Made by a program: the position numbers and the translations under genes. The notes under the pieces were generated by a model, which saw nothing but the letters and a program-made list of their open reading frames with translations, ran no database searches and was not told where the DNA came from. From Chloroflexota bacterium (lineage in GTDB: Bacteria; Chloroflexota; Limnocylindria; P2-11E), in NCBI GenBank assembly GCA_027310565.1, contig DAIDAP010000007.1:62001-126000 (forward strand): 64,000 nucleotides of DNA. The letters are read 5' to 3'. This document shows, piece by piece, positions 9,475-17,002 of this stretch. How positions within the stretch are numbered: the stretch's first letter is position 1; every line of letters begins with the position of its first letter.

Positions 9475-10610
9475 GCGACCGCATCCTGTTCGTCGACGAC
9501 GAGCCGCAGATCCGCAAGCTCCTCTCGACGTACTTCCAGCGGCAGGGCTACGAGGTCGACCTCGCCACCGACGGCTACGAGGCGCTGCGGATGATCCGCA
9601 CGAGCCCGCCCGACCTGGTCATCACCGACGTCGGCATGCCGAACCTGAACGGCTACGACCTCACGCGCCGGCTCCGCTCCGACCATCGCACCGCGCGCAT
9701 CCCGATCGTGATGCTCTCCGCGCGCAAGCAGGCGGAGGACATCCTCACCGGCTACGCCGAGGGCGCCGACGAGTACGTCGCCAAGCCCGTCGAGATGGCC
9801 GTCCTCGCGGCGAAGGTCGACGTCCTGCTCAAGCGTCTGGGCGCGACCGGCGGCGAGGCGGTCGGGCGCCGCGGGCACGTCGTGCTGTTCCTCCACGGCA
9901 AGGGCGGCTGCGGCGCGACGACGCTCGCGGTGAACGCGGCCGTCGCGCTCGCGGAGACGAAGATCTACCGCGTCGCGCTCCTCGACCTGGACCTCGAGTT
10001 CGCCAACGCGCACATGCAGCTCGACCTGCGCCCCGCGCACACCCTCGCCGAGCTCGCGGGCACCGACCCGGCGACGCTCGACGACGACCACTTCCAGGAC
10101 TACATGACCATGGACCGCAGCGGGGTACAGGTCGTGACCGCCTCCGACGCGCCCGAGCGGGCCGAGCTCATCACCGTCCCGCTCGTCCAGCGCGCGCTCG
10201 AACGGCTCCGCGGCGCCGCCGACTACGTCGTCGTGGACACGCCGACGGCGTTCACCCAGCCGGTGCTGGCGGCGTACGACGTCGCCGACGCCGTCATCCT
10301 GGTGACCGAGCCGCATCTGGCGTCGATGTTCGCGACCCGGCAGTGCCTCGCGGTCCTCGAGTCGCTCGGCTACCCGAAGGAGCGCACCCTCCTGGTGCTC
10401 AACCGCCGGACGCAGGCCGGCGTGGAGACCGACCAGGCCGCCCGCTTCTTCAACCGCAAGCCCGACCTCGTCGTACCGTTCACACCCGTGTTCGACGAGT
10501 CCGCCGACCGCGGCCGTCCGCTCGTCGTCGTGCGGGCGGACAACGCCGCCGCGAACGTGATGCGCGACCTGGCGGCACAGATCACCGTGCTCGCTCCGGC
10601 GGGTCGCTGA
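9471..10610 (+). CDS. REC-ParA fusion, CpaE/TadZ-like
   Basis: 379 residues. The N-terminal receiver (residues 1-120) has Asp53 in VITDVGMPNLNG, MLSARK and VAKPVE. A ParA/MinD-type ATPase (about 140-379) has the deviant Walker A KGGCGATTLA, ALLDLDLEFAN and VVVDTPTAFTQP. This is the architecture of CpaE/TadZ proteins, which place Tad pilus machinery at a cell pole. No tadA, tadB, tadC or cpaB is adjacent, but Tad-type pseudopilin genes occur at about 45.3-48.0 kb. It starts at the ATG overlapping the previous stop. The receiver links its ATPase to the kinase at the head of the operon. Confidence 0.9.
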   Translation: MSDRILFVDDEPQIRKLLSTYFQRQGYEVDLATDGYEALRMIRTSPPDLVITDVGMPNLNGYDLTRRLRSDHRTARIPIVMLSARKQAEDILTGYAEGADEYVAKPVEMAVLAAKVDVLLKRLGATGGEAVGRRGHVVLFLHGKGGCGATTLAVNAAVALAETKIYRVALLDLDLEFANAHMQLDLRPAHTLAELAGTDPATLDDDHFQDYMTMDRSGVQVVTASDAPERAELITVPLVQRALERLRGAADYVVVDTPTAFTQPVLAAYDVADAVILVTEPHLASMFATRQCLAVLESLGYPKERTLLVLNRRTQAGVETDQAARFFNRKPDLVVPFTPVFDESADRGRPLVVVRADNAAANVMRDLAAQITVLAPAGR

Positions 10611-10611
10611 C

Positions 10612-11937
10612 ATTCGCATCCGCTTCTGGGGCACGCGCGGCTCGATCGCGGCGGCGGGACCCGAGACGCTCCGCTACGGCGGGAACACGCCCTGCGTCGA
10701 GGTCACGGGCGACGACGGCACGCTCCTCATCTTCGACTGCGGCACCGGCGCGCGGAAGCTCGGCCTCGCCCTCGCCTCCAGGGGCGCCGTCCGCGGGCAC
10801 CTCCTCCTCTCCCACACGCACGGCGACCACATCCAGGGGCTGCCCTTCTTCCTGCCCGCGTTCACGCCGGGGTCCCACCTCACGATCTACGGACCGGCCG
10901 GCGTCGACCGCTCGCTCCCGCAGGCCGTCGGCGGCTCGATGGACTACGCGTACTTCCCGGTCCCGCTCTCGTCGCTGCCCGCGCGGTTCGACTTCGTCGA
11001 GCTCGACGAGACCGACTTCACCATCGGCGGCGCGCGGCTGCGCACCCGCTTCCTGAACCACACCGCCCCCTGCATCGGCTACCGCGTCGAGATCGGCGCG
11101 GCCGTCTTCGTGTACGCGACCGACCACGAGGCGCACGCCCCGCAGCCGTGGCGCGCGGACCGTCCGCTCGGCTCGTTCGATCCACGGCACCTCGCGCACG
11201 CGGGCGATCTGCGCCACAGCGAGCTCCTGCGGGGCGCCGACGTCGTGGTGCACGACGCGCAGTACGCCGGCCGGGACCTCGCGGCCAAGACCGGCTGGGG
11301 ACACAGCACGGTGGAGTACGCCGTCGACATGGCGCTCGCGTCCACGGTGAGGACGCTCGTCCTCTTCCACCACGACCCCAATCGCGACGACGCCGGGGTC
11401 GGCGAGCTCGTCGCGGCGGCGGAGGCCCGCGTCGCCGCGTCCGGCCTGCCGCTCCGCGTCATCGCCGCGGCGGAGGGCGAGGAGCTGGTGCTCGACGAGG
11501 GCGCCGCGCGGCCGCCGATCACGCTCGAGCCGGCGGCGCCCGCGCTGCCGCGTCGCGCGCGGATTCTCGTCGCGGACGACGACATCGCGCTCGTGCGCAT
11601 CCTCGAGACGGTGCTGCACGGCGACGGGTACGACGTCGAGCCGGCGTACGACGGCGAGGACGCCGTCGCGAAGGCGATCGCGACGGCCTACGACCTGGTG
11701 CTCATGGACATCCAGATGCCGCACAAGGACGGGCTCACCGCCTGTCGCGAGCTGCGCGCGACCGAGCGCTACCGGAGCACGCCGTTCATCGTGCTCACCG
11801 CACGCACGCGCCAGGAGGACATGGCCGAGGCCTTCGCGGCCGGCTACACCGACTACATCCGCAAGCCGTTCGCCCTCCCGCAGGTGCGCGCGCGGCTGCG
11901 CTCGTGGCTCGCGCGCGGCGCCGCACGGCAGGTGTGA
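10612..11937 (+). CDS. Metallo-beta-lactamase-fold hydrolase fused to a receiver domain, apparent ATT start
   Basis: 441 residues. The N-terminal MBL domain (about 1-290) has RIRFWGTRGS, the metal site SHTHGDHIQG, YATDHEAH and FHHDPNRDD. The C-terminal receiver (about 315-435) has VADDD, Asp366 in LMDIQMPHKDG, VLTART and IRKPF. The paralogue at 19155-19985 begins MRIRFWGTRGS. Here the corresponding codons are ATT CGC ATC CGC TTC, so the gene appears to start at ATT, one base after the previous stop. The first ATG (10939) would delete the metal site. The MBL domain may be a phosphodiesterase or nuclease-like hydrolase whose activity is set by phosphorylation. The substrate is unknown. Confidence 0.85.
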   Translation: MRIRFWGTRGSIAAAGPETLRYGGNTPCVEVTGDDGTLLIFDCGTGARKLGLALASRGAVRGHLLLSHTHGDHIQGLPFFLPAFTPGSHLTIYGPAGVDRSLPQAVGGSMDYAYFPVPLSSLPARFDFVELDETDFTIGGARLRTRFLNHTAPCIGYRVEIGAAVFVYATDHEAHAPQPWRADRPLGSFDPRHLAHAGDLRHSELLRGADVVVHDAQYAGRDLAAKTGWGHSTVEYAVDMALASTVRTLVLFHHDPNRDDAGVGELVAAAEARVAASGLPLRVIAAAEGEELVLDEGAARPPITLEPAAPALPRRARILVADDDIALVRILETVLHGDGYDVEPAYDGEDAVAKAIATAYDLVLMDIQMPHKDGLTACRELRATERYRSTPFIVLTARTRQEDMAEAFAAGYTDYIRKPFALPQVRARLRSWLARGAARQV

Positions 11938-12065
11938 ACCGCGACGTCGGCTCGATCCTCGCGGCGTGCGCCCTGGAGCCGCGCGCGGCGCCGTTCGCCG
12001 CTGCCGCAGCCCGCCAACCACACCGAGATCGCGAGGACGAAGGCCGCGGCTGACGGGCGGCGACG

Positions 12066-12278
12066 CTAGCTCGACGCCCTCCGGCCCGGTCCCGGGCGGC
12101 TCATCCATTCGCGGACCGTCGCGAGCGTGCGGCCGCCGGTCTCGCGCCAGTCGTGTCCCTCGGCCCTGCCGGCCGGGCAGTAGCCCCAGCAGCCCGAGAA
12201 CGCGACGACCGGGCTCGCGACGTCCTCCGGGAGCTGATGGTCCTGGCGCGTGCAGACGTACTCGATGATCCCGGACAC
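12066..12278 (-). CDS. Small cysteine-containing hypothetical protein
   Basis: A 70-residue protein from a GTG ending at 12278. Three cysteines (YVCTRQDHQ, then SGCWGYCPAG) and several histidines could bind a metal. Composition (balanced, with aromatic residues) looks like a real protein, unlike the Arg/Ser-rich shadow frame that overlaps it. I do not recognise a family. It lies between the MBL-REC gene (convergent) and trigger factor (same strand, 89 bp upstream of it) and may be read from the tig transcript. Confidence 0.55.
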   Translation of the reverse strand: MSGIIEYVCTRQDHQLPEDVASPVVAFSGCWGYCPAGRAEGHDWRETGGRTLATVREWMSRPGPGRRASS

Positions 12279-12367
12279 AGCACGATTGAACGAGGCCGCT
12301 GTGTCACACCCGTGTCACCCGCGTCGTCGCGCGGCGGCGCCCCGTCAGGACCACCGCCGGCGCGAGG

Positions 12368-13831
12368 TCACTTCTTCTCGAGCATCGCGCGGATCGCCTC
12401 GCGGCCCTCGGGCGTCGCGTCGGTCCTTTCGGGGACGACGATCTTCGGCTCCTCCGGCGTGCCCTCTGCCTGAAGGTGGGCGGGCGGCTCGCCGCCGGCC
12501 GCCCGGATCGCCGCGGCCTCGGCTTCCGGCGACTCCAGGCCGATGAGCCTGTCGATGGTCTTGCGGTTGCGGATGGAGCGCGCGAGCGACGCGAGGAGCG
12601 CCGGGTCGCGCATGGCGCGCGGGTCCTGCTGGGCGAGCGGCGTCATCGCGACCTGCGCGGCGAGCTCGTTCGAGGAGACCGCGATGCCCTCCTTCTTGGC
12701 GATGGCGTCGAGGACGAGCATCGCCTTCGCGCGCCGTTCCGCCGCAGGACGCCACTCACGCTTGACCTCGTCCTCGGTCTTGCGTGCCTGGAGCAGGAAC
12801 TGCTCGAAGGTGAGCCCCTGCTCGCGGACGCGCGAGCGCAGGTCGGCGAGCATGTGCTCGACCTCGTCGTCCACGAGGATCGGCGGGACCTCGACGTTCG
12901 CCGTCGCCGCCGCGTGCTCCATCGCCGCGTCCGCCGCGGCGTCGCGCGCCTCGTGGAACGCGGCATGGACCAGCTCGTTCTTCACCGCGGTCCGCAGCTG
13001 GTCGAGGGAGGCCACGCCGACGGTCTTCGCGAAGTCGTCGTCGAGCGGCGGGATCACCTTCTCCGAGACCTGGCTCGGACGGATGCTGAATGTCCCGGTC
13101 TTGCCGCGCAGCGTCTCGTCGGTGCTCTCCTCGGGGAAGACGAGATCGACCGCCTTGGCGTCCCCCGCCTTCACGCCTACGAACGCCTCGCCGAGCCCCT
13201 CGATCGACGACTCGCGTCCGGCCTCGACGTGCGCGTTGCGCGCGAAGGGCGGCAGCTGGCGGCCGTCGATCGTGACGTCGATGTCGACGGTCACGATGTC
13301 GCCGGCCACGGCGCCGCGCTCGACCGTCCGCAGCTCCGCGTGCGACTCGCGCATCCGCTCGATCGTCGCGTCGATCTCCGCCTCGGTCGGCGGCTTCGGC
13401 GTCACGCTCGCGCCGTGCGCGCCGTAGTCGCCGAGCACGACGTCGGGCCGCACGATGACGGTCGCGGTGTAGCGGAGCGGTTTGCCGGGCTCGAGGTCTC
13501 CGACGAGGTCGACCGACGGCTCATCGATCGGCACGAGGTCCTCGGACCTCACGATCTCGCGGTACGTCTCGTCGATGAGGTCCTCGGCCGCCTCGGCCCA
13601 GAGATGCCCGCTGCCGTACTGTCGCTCGTACATCGCCCGCGACGCCTTTCCCGGGCGGAAGCCGGGGATGTGCGCCTTCTGGTTGTGGCGCTCGAAGACG
13701 CGGTCCGCCTGGCGGGCGAAACGGTCGGCGTCGACCTCGACCTCGAGCACCGCGCGCGCGCCCGGCTCCCGCCGGACGGTGTGGCGGAACGAGCGCGCCG
13801 CAGGCGTGATGGTCGTGGGGGTGTCGGCCAT
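12368..13831 (-). CDS. tig: Trigger factor
   Basis: Ribosome-bound chaperone with peptidyl-prolyl isomerase activity, 487 residues. The N-terminal ribosome-binding region contains HIPGFRPGKASRAMYERQYG, the family signature. A FKBP-like domain follows (VAGDIVTVDIDVTIDG...FVGVKAGDAKAVDLVFP) and then the helical C-terminal domain (LLQARKTEDEVKREWRP). The ATG ending at 13831 begins the family N-terminus. On the minus strand a TACACT hexamer ends 12 bases before the ATG, implying a very short leader. The C-terminus ends in a charged, variable tail. Confidence 0.96.
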   Translation of the reverse strand: MADTPTTITPAARSFRHTVRREPGARAVLEVEVDADRFARQADRVFERHNQKAHIPGFRPGKASRAMYERQYGSGHLWAEAAEDLIDETYREIVRSEDLVPIDEPSVDLVGDLEPGKPLRYTATVIVRPDVVLGDYGAHGASVTPKPPTEAEIDATIERMRESHAELRTVERGAVAGDIVTVDIDVTIDGRQLPPFARNAHVEAGRESSIEGLGEAFVGVKAGDAKAVDLVFPEESTDETLRGKTGTFSIRPSQVSEKVIPPLDDDFAKTVGVASLDQLRTAVKNELVHAAFHEARDAAADAAMEHAAATANVEVPPILVDDEVEHMLADLRSRVREQGLTFEQFLLQARKTEDEVKREWRPAAERRAKAMLVLDAIAKKEGIAVSSNELAAQVAMTPLAQQDPRAMRDPALLASLARSIRNRKTIDRLIGLESPEAEAAAIRAAGGEPPAHLQAEGTPEEPKIVVPERTDATPEGREAIRAMLEKK

Positions 13832-13921
13832 GGGACAAGGCTTAGTGTAGGTGGTCATGCCCCGCATGGCGGTGCCTGACCGTCCTGCTGCGTCGCCCGC
13901 GGCTGTGCAGTAAGGGCTGCG

Positions 13922-14269
13922 ATGTTCTTCTACGAGATCCACGAGGGCGACGAGCAGACGGGCACGGCCGTCCTGCTCGGCCACGAGCGGCGCTTCGACC
14001 CCGGGGAGTTCTTCCGGCTGGTGAAGGAGGCTCGCGCGCTCGTGCTCGAGTCCTACGAGGAGGACACGCTCTCCGAGGCGATCGCGAACGAGCTGCAGCG
14101 CCGCCACGGTTTCATCCACGTCACCGACGACCTCCTCGTCGCCGCCGTGAACGTCGACGAGCGCGACGAGGACACCTACCTGGTGACGCAGGGCGACGAG
14201 GAGCGGACGATCTTCCTGCAGCGCGACGAGAACGGCCATCGCGAGGACGACGAGGAGCGGCCGAGCTGA
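13922..14269 (+). CDS. Conserved-looking acidic hypothetical protein
   Basis: 115 residues, strongly acidic, beginning MFFYEIHEGDEQTGTAVLL and ending in a charged tail. No motif points to a function. The coding frame is clear because the two other frames give Arg/Ala-rich sequence. It is divergent from tig, and its TGA overlaps the ATG of the downstream dehydrogenase (TGATG), so the two are likely co-expressed. Confidence 0.7.
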   Translation: MFFYEIHEGDEQTGTAVLLGHERRFDPGEFFRLVKEARALVLESYEEDTLSEAIANELQRRHGFIHVTDDLLVAAVNVDERDEDTYLVTQGDEERTIFLQRDENGHREDDEERPS

Positions 14270-15174
14270 TGGCGAAGGAGCGCGTGGGGCTGATCGGCAC
14301 GGGGATCATGGGCGCGCCGATGGCGCGGAACCTTCTCAAAGCCGGCTTTCCCGTCACCGTCACGAACCGCACGCTCGAGCGCGCGCGGGCGCTGGCGAAG
14401 GACGGGGCGACCGTCGTGCCCACGCCGCGCGAGGTGGCCGAGCGGTCGGACGTCGTCGTGACCATGGTCGTGGACTCGCCGGACGTCGAGACGGCGCTCT
14501 TCGGCGCCGACGGCGTCGCGTCCGGCGCGCACGAGGGCCTCCTCGCGATCGACATGAGCACGATCTCGCCGGCACGCACGCGTGAACTCGCGGAGCGGGC
14601 CGCCGCGAACCGGCCACCGTTCCGGACGGTGGATGCGCCGGTGTCCGGCGGCGAGGTCGGCGCGATCGAGGCGCGCCTTTCGATCATGATCGGCGGCGAG
14701 GCGGCGGACGTGGAGCGCGCGCGGCCCATCTTCGAGGCGCTGGGCAAGACGATCGTCCACATCGGCGGCCACGGCGCCGGCCAGGCGTGCAAGCTCGCGA
14801 ACCAGATCGCCGTCGCGCTGAACAACCTCGGCGTGTCCGAGGCGCTCGTGTTCGCGGCCTCGCAGGGCATCGACCTCGAGAAGGTGCGTCAGGTCATCGC
14901 CGGCGGCGCGGGTTCGTCATGGGCGATGCAGAACTACGCCCCGAAGATGCTCGCCGGCGACTTCCGCCCGGGGTTCATGGTCGACCTCCAGCAGAAAGAC
15001 CTGCGGCTCGTGCTCGGCGACGCCGACGCGGCGCACCTGGCCCTCCCCGGCACCGCGCTCGCGCACCACCTCTACAACGCGCTCCAGGCCGCGGGCGAGG
15101 GACGCGACGGCAACCACGCGCTCATGAGGGTCATCGAGCGTCTCTCGCACCTCGAGGCGAGGGTGAAGCCATAG
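14269..15174 (+). CDS. NAD(P)-binding beta-hydroxyacid dehydrogenase (GlxR/MmsB family)
   Basis: 301 residues. The N-terminal Rossmann motif is VGLIGTGIMGAPMARNLLKAG. The substrate-binding signature is DAPVSGGEVGAIEARLSIM and the catalytic Lys is in GAGQACKLANQ. This is the family of 2-hydroxy-3-oxopropionate reductase, 3-hydroxyisobutyrate dehydrogenase and glyoxylate/succinic semialdehyde reductases. The substrate cannot be assigned from sequence. It is cytoplasmic. It overlaps the acidic protein upstream and the DinB-like gene downstream. Confidence 0.92.
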   Translation: MAKERVGLIGTGIMGAPMARNLLKAGFPVTVTNRTLERARALAKDGATVVPTPREVAERSDVVVTMVVDSPDVETALFGADGVASGAHEGLLAIDMSTISPARTRELAERAAANRPPFRTVDAPVSGGEVGAIEARLSIMIGGEAADVERARPIFEALGKTIVHIGGHGAGQACKLANQIAVALNNLGVSEALVFAASQGIDLEKVRQVIAGGAGSSWAMQNYAPKMLAGDFRPGFMVDLQQKDLRLVLGDADAAHLALPGTALAHHLYNALQAAGEGRDGNHALMRVIERLSHLEARVKP

Positions 15175-15974
15175 CCTTCGAGAGCGACCTCCGGACGCTC
15201 GCCGCGGTCCCCGAAGCGGACCTCGACCGCGGGTGGTCGTGGCCCGGGAAAGGCACCGCGGACCTGCGCAACGCCTTCTTCTACCTCATGTGGCTCGAGC
15301 AGGACGCGCTCGTGACGACGCCGTCGGCCGCGACCGACGCGGAGCGCATCCTCACGATCGCCCAGGCCGTGTTCGGCGACCTGCGCGGCCTCCTGCTCGC
15401 GGTGCCCGACGCGCTCCTGGATCGCGAGCCCGCACCGGGCGAGTGGAGCATCCGGCAGGTGATGGAGCATGCGATCCGCGTGGAGCGCTCGTACCGCGCG
15501 AACGGCGAGTACGCGCTCGCGCGCCGCGACGCCGAGCCGATCGGGATGCCCGCGGCGCGGCGGCCCGCCGCCGACCCCGCCGACACTGCGGGAGACGCCC
15601 TCGCGCTCGTCCGCTCGCTCGCACGCCGCCGCGCGGAGACGGACGCGGCGCTCGCGCACCTCGACGCCGCCGAGCTCGCGCGGCCCACACAGTACGGTCC
15701 GGCCGACGACGTCTTCCAGGTCGACGTGCGCTTCCGCCTGCACCGGTTCGCGGTCCACCTCGCCGAGCACGCGCGGCAGGTCGACAAGACGGTCCGCGCG
15801 CTCGGGCAGCGCGAGACCGACCCGCAGGCCTACGTACGCCGGATCTCGGTCCTGCGGGCGCGGCACGAACGCCGCTCCGGCCCCCACGTGCTCGCGCGTC
15901 TCGACGGCGCGATCGCCGAGGCGACGAGCGCCGCTCGGGCGTCGCATCCCGCTACGCTTGTGGCGGGCGAGTGA
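15171..15974 (+). CDS. DinB-like four-helix protein, apparent ATA start, 3' end inside tRNA-Leu
   Basis: About 267 residues with the DinB/YfiT pattern: GEWSIRQVMEHAIRVERSY, then FRLHRFAVHLAEHARQVDKTV, giving the His ligands of a metal-dependent thiol-transferase-like fold. The substrate is unknown. The coding pattern (FESDLRTLAAVPEADLD, DLRNAFFYLMWLEQDA) extends upstream of the first in-frame ATG at 15288. The only nearby candidate is ATA at 15171, with GAGGG seven bases upstream and overlapping the previous TAG as ATAG. The stop codon (15972-15974) lies inside the tRNA-Leu gene. Confidence 0.75.
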   Translation: MAFESDLRTLAAVPEADLDRGWSWPGKGTADLRNAFFYLMWLEQDALVTTPSAATDAERILTIAQAVFGDLRGLLLAVPDALLDREPAPGEWSIRQVMEHAIRVERSYRANGEYALARRDAEPIGMPAARRPAADPADTAGDALALVRSLARRRAETDAALAHLDAAELARPTQYGPADDVFQVDVRFRLHRFAVHLAEHARQVDKTVRALGQRETDPQAYVRRISVLRARHERRSGPHVLARLDGAIAEATSAARASHPATLVAGE

Positions 15975-16047
15975 CGAAACGGCAGACGTTCGAGATTTAG
16001 GGTCTCGTGCTCGAAAGAGCGTGAGGGTTCGAATCCCTCCTCGCCCA
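15965..16047 (+). tRNA. tRNA-Leu (anticodon TAG)
   Basis: The acceptor stem GGGCGAG pairs with CTCGCCC and is followed by discriminator A. The anticodon arm is CGAGA-TTTAGGG-TCTCG, giving anticodon TAG, which reads CUA. The long variable arm GCTCGAAAGAGC is the class II feature of leucine tRNAs, and the T arm GAGGG-TTCGAAT-CCCTC is intact. The terminal CCA is not encoded. The first 10 bases overlap the upstream coding sequence. Confidence 0.95.
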
Positions 16048-16293
16048 CCGATGTGATGTCTCAGGAGGCTCCTCGCTGTTCGAGGTGGGTACGCTGACTC
16101 GCGCAGGGTAGCCGGGGAGCCAGGCGCTGCCGCTGCGCAGGGGTGCTCCGTGCGCGAGGTGGCACAGCTCTTCGAGAAGGCCCTCGGGCTCACGACGCCG
16201 TGACCTGCTCCTCGACTTCGAGCTCGGCGCACGTTTCGCCTGCCCGAGCTTGAACGGGGTCACGCTCGCTCCCCTCGCGTATCCCTGGGTGCG

Positions 16294-16509
16294 TTGCCGC
16301 TCGGTGGGACTGTGGAGATCGCGATCACGACCGAACGCGCCGATGACAAGGGCTGGATCGCCTTCGCGCCGGAGGTGCGGGCCACGGCACAGGGCGCGAG
16401 CGAGGAAGAGGCAAAGGAGAACCTCCGCGCGCTCCTCAAGCGCTACCCCGACCTCCTGGAGGAGCCGCGCAACGCATCGGGCCGCCGCGTCGAGCTCATT
16501 CGGGTCTAG
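16294..16509 (+). CDS. HicB-like antitoxin / DUF1902-type small protein
   Basis: 71 residues from a TTG (a GTG at 16312 is the alternative). The sequence VEIAITTERADDKGWIAFAPEV followed by GASEEEAKENLRALLKR matches the partial RNase-H-like fold of HicB-family antitoxins. No C-terminal DNA-binding domain is present. A frameshifted HicA-like reading frame follows directly. The 246 bp between tRNA-Leu and this gene hold nothing I recognise. Confidence 0.65.
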   Translation: MPLGGTVEIAITTERADDKGWIAFAPEVRATAQGASEEEAKENLRALLKRYPDLLEEPRNASGRRVELIRV

Positions 16510-16518
16510 CCGCCGCGA

Positions 16519-16765
16519 CTGCCGTCGCTCCCCGAGCTCAAGTACCGCGAGCTCGTCAACCTGCTGAAGTTCTTCGGTAGCGACCTGCAGGCCGAGGGAT
16601 CGCCGCAGCTCAAGGTCATCGATCGGGCCGGGAAGGCGGTGGCGGTGCACTGTCCATCCGTCGCAGGGTCTCTGGCCGCAGGCGCTCAGCCGGCTCATCC
16701 GGGACCTCGAGATCTCCCGCGACGAGTTCTGGGAGTGGTCGAACGGCGGACGAAAGGCGAGGTGA
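16519..16765 (+). pseudogene. HicA-like toxin remnant, frameshifted
   Basis: One frame gives KYRELVNLLKFFGSDLQAEG and KVIDRAGKAVAVH, resembling the helix and double-stranded RNA-binding-like start of HicA mRNA interferases. Near 16650 the similarity continues in another frame: HPSQGLWPQALSRLIRDLEI then RDEFWEWSNGGRKAR and a stop at 16763. A one-base shift therefore breaks the gene, and no ATG, GTG or TTG is found at the expected 5' end. It may be a decayed toxin next to its antitoxin or an assembly error. The following 237 bp to 17002 show no gene. Confidence 0.5.
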
Positions 16766-17002
16766 GCCCGTCTCGAAACCGGACGCCACGGCGTGGCGCA
16801 GCTCGAGAGTGGATGGTCCTGCGCGTCGTGCTCCGAGCGCAGAGCGGCGCGGAGCTCATCTGGTGAAACCGCACACCCCCTTGCCCACCGACCCTCCGAC
16901 CGAGCCGGCCGTTGACCATCCACTGACCGGGCATCCGGCTCGTCATGGGACCGGGACGGTTTTCCCATTGCCCGGACCGAGCAGCCGGGTTATCCACGAG
17001 CG

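Noticed and set aside
11934-12053. 39-codon frame starting with a GTG that overlaps the MBL-REC stop
   Set aside because: The overlap style fits this genome, but the peptide is short, Ala/Arg-rich and without any recognisable feature. Not enough to call a gene.
16060-16250. Possible small gene or attachment site after tRNA-Leu
   Set aside because: Short frames exist but none has a plausible start with a ribosome binding site, and I found no direct repeat of the tRNA 3' end in the window.
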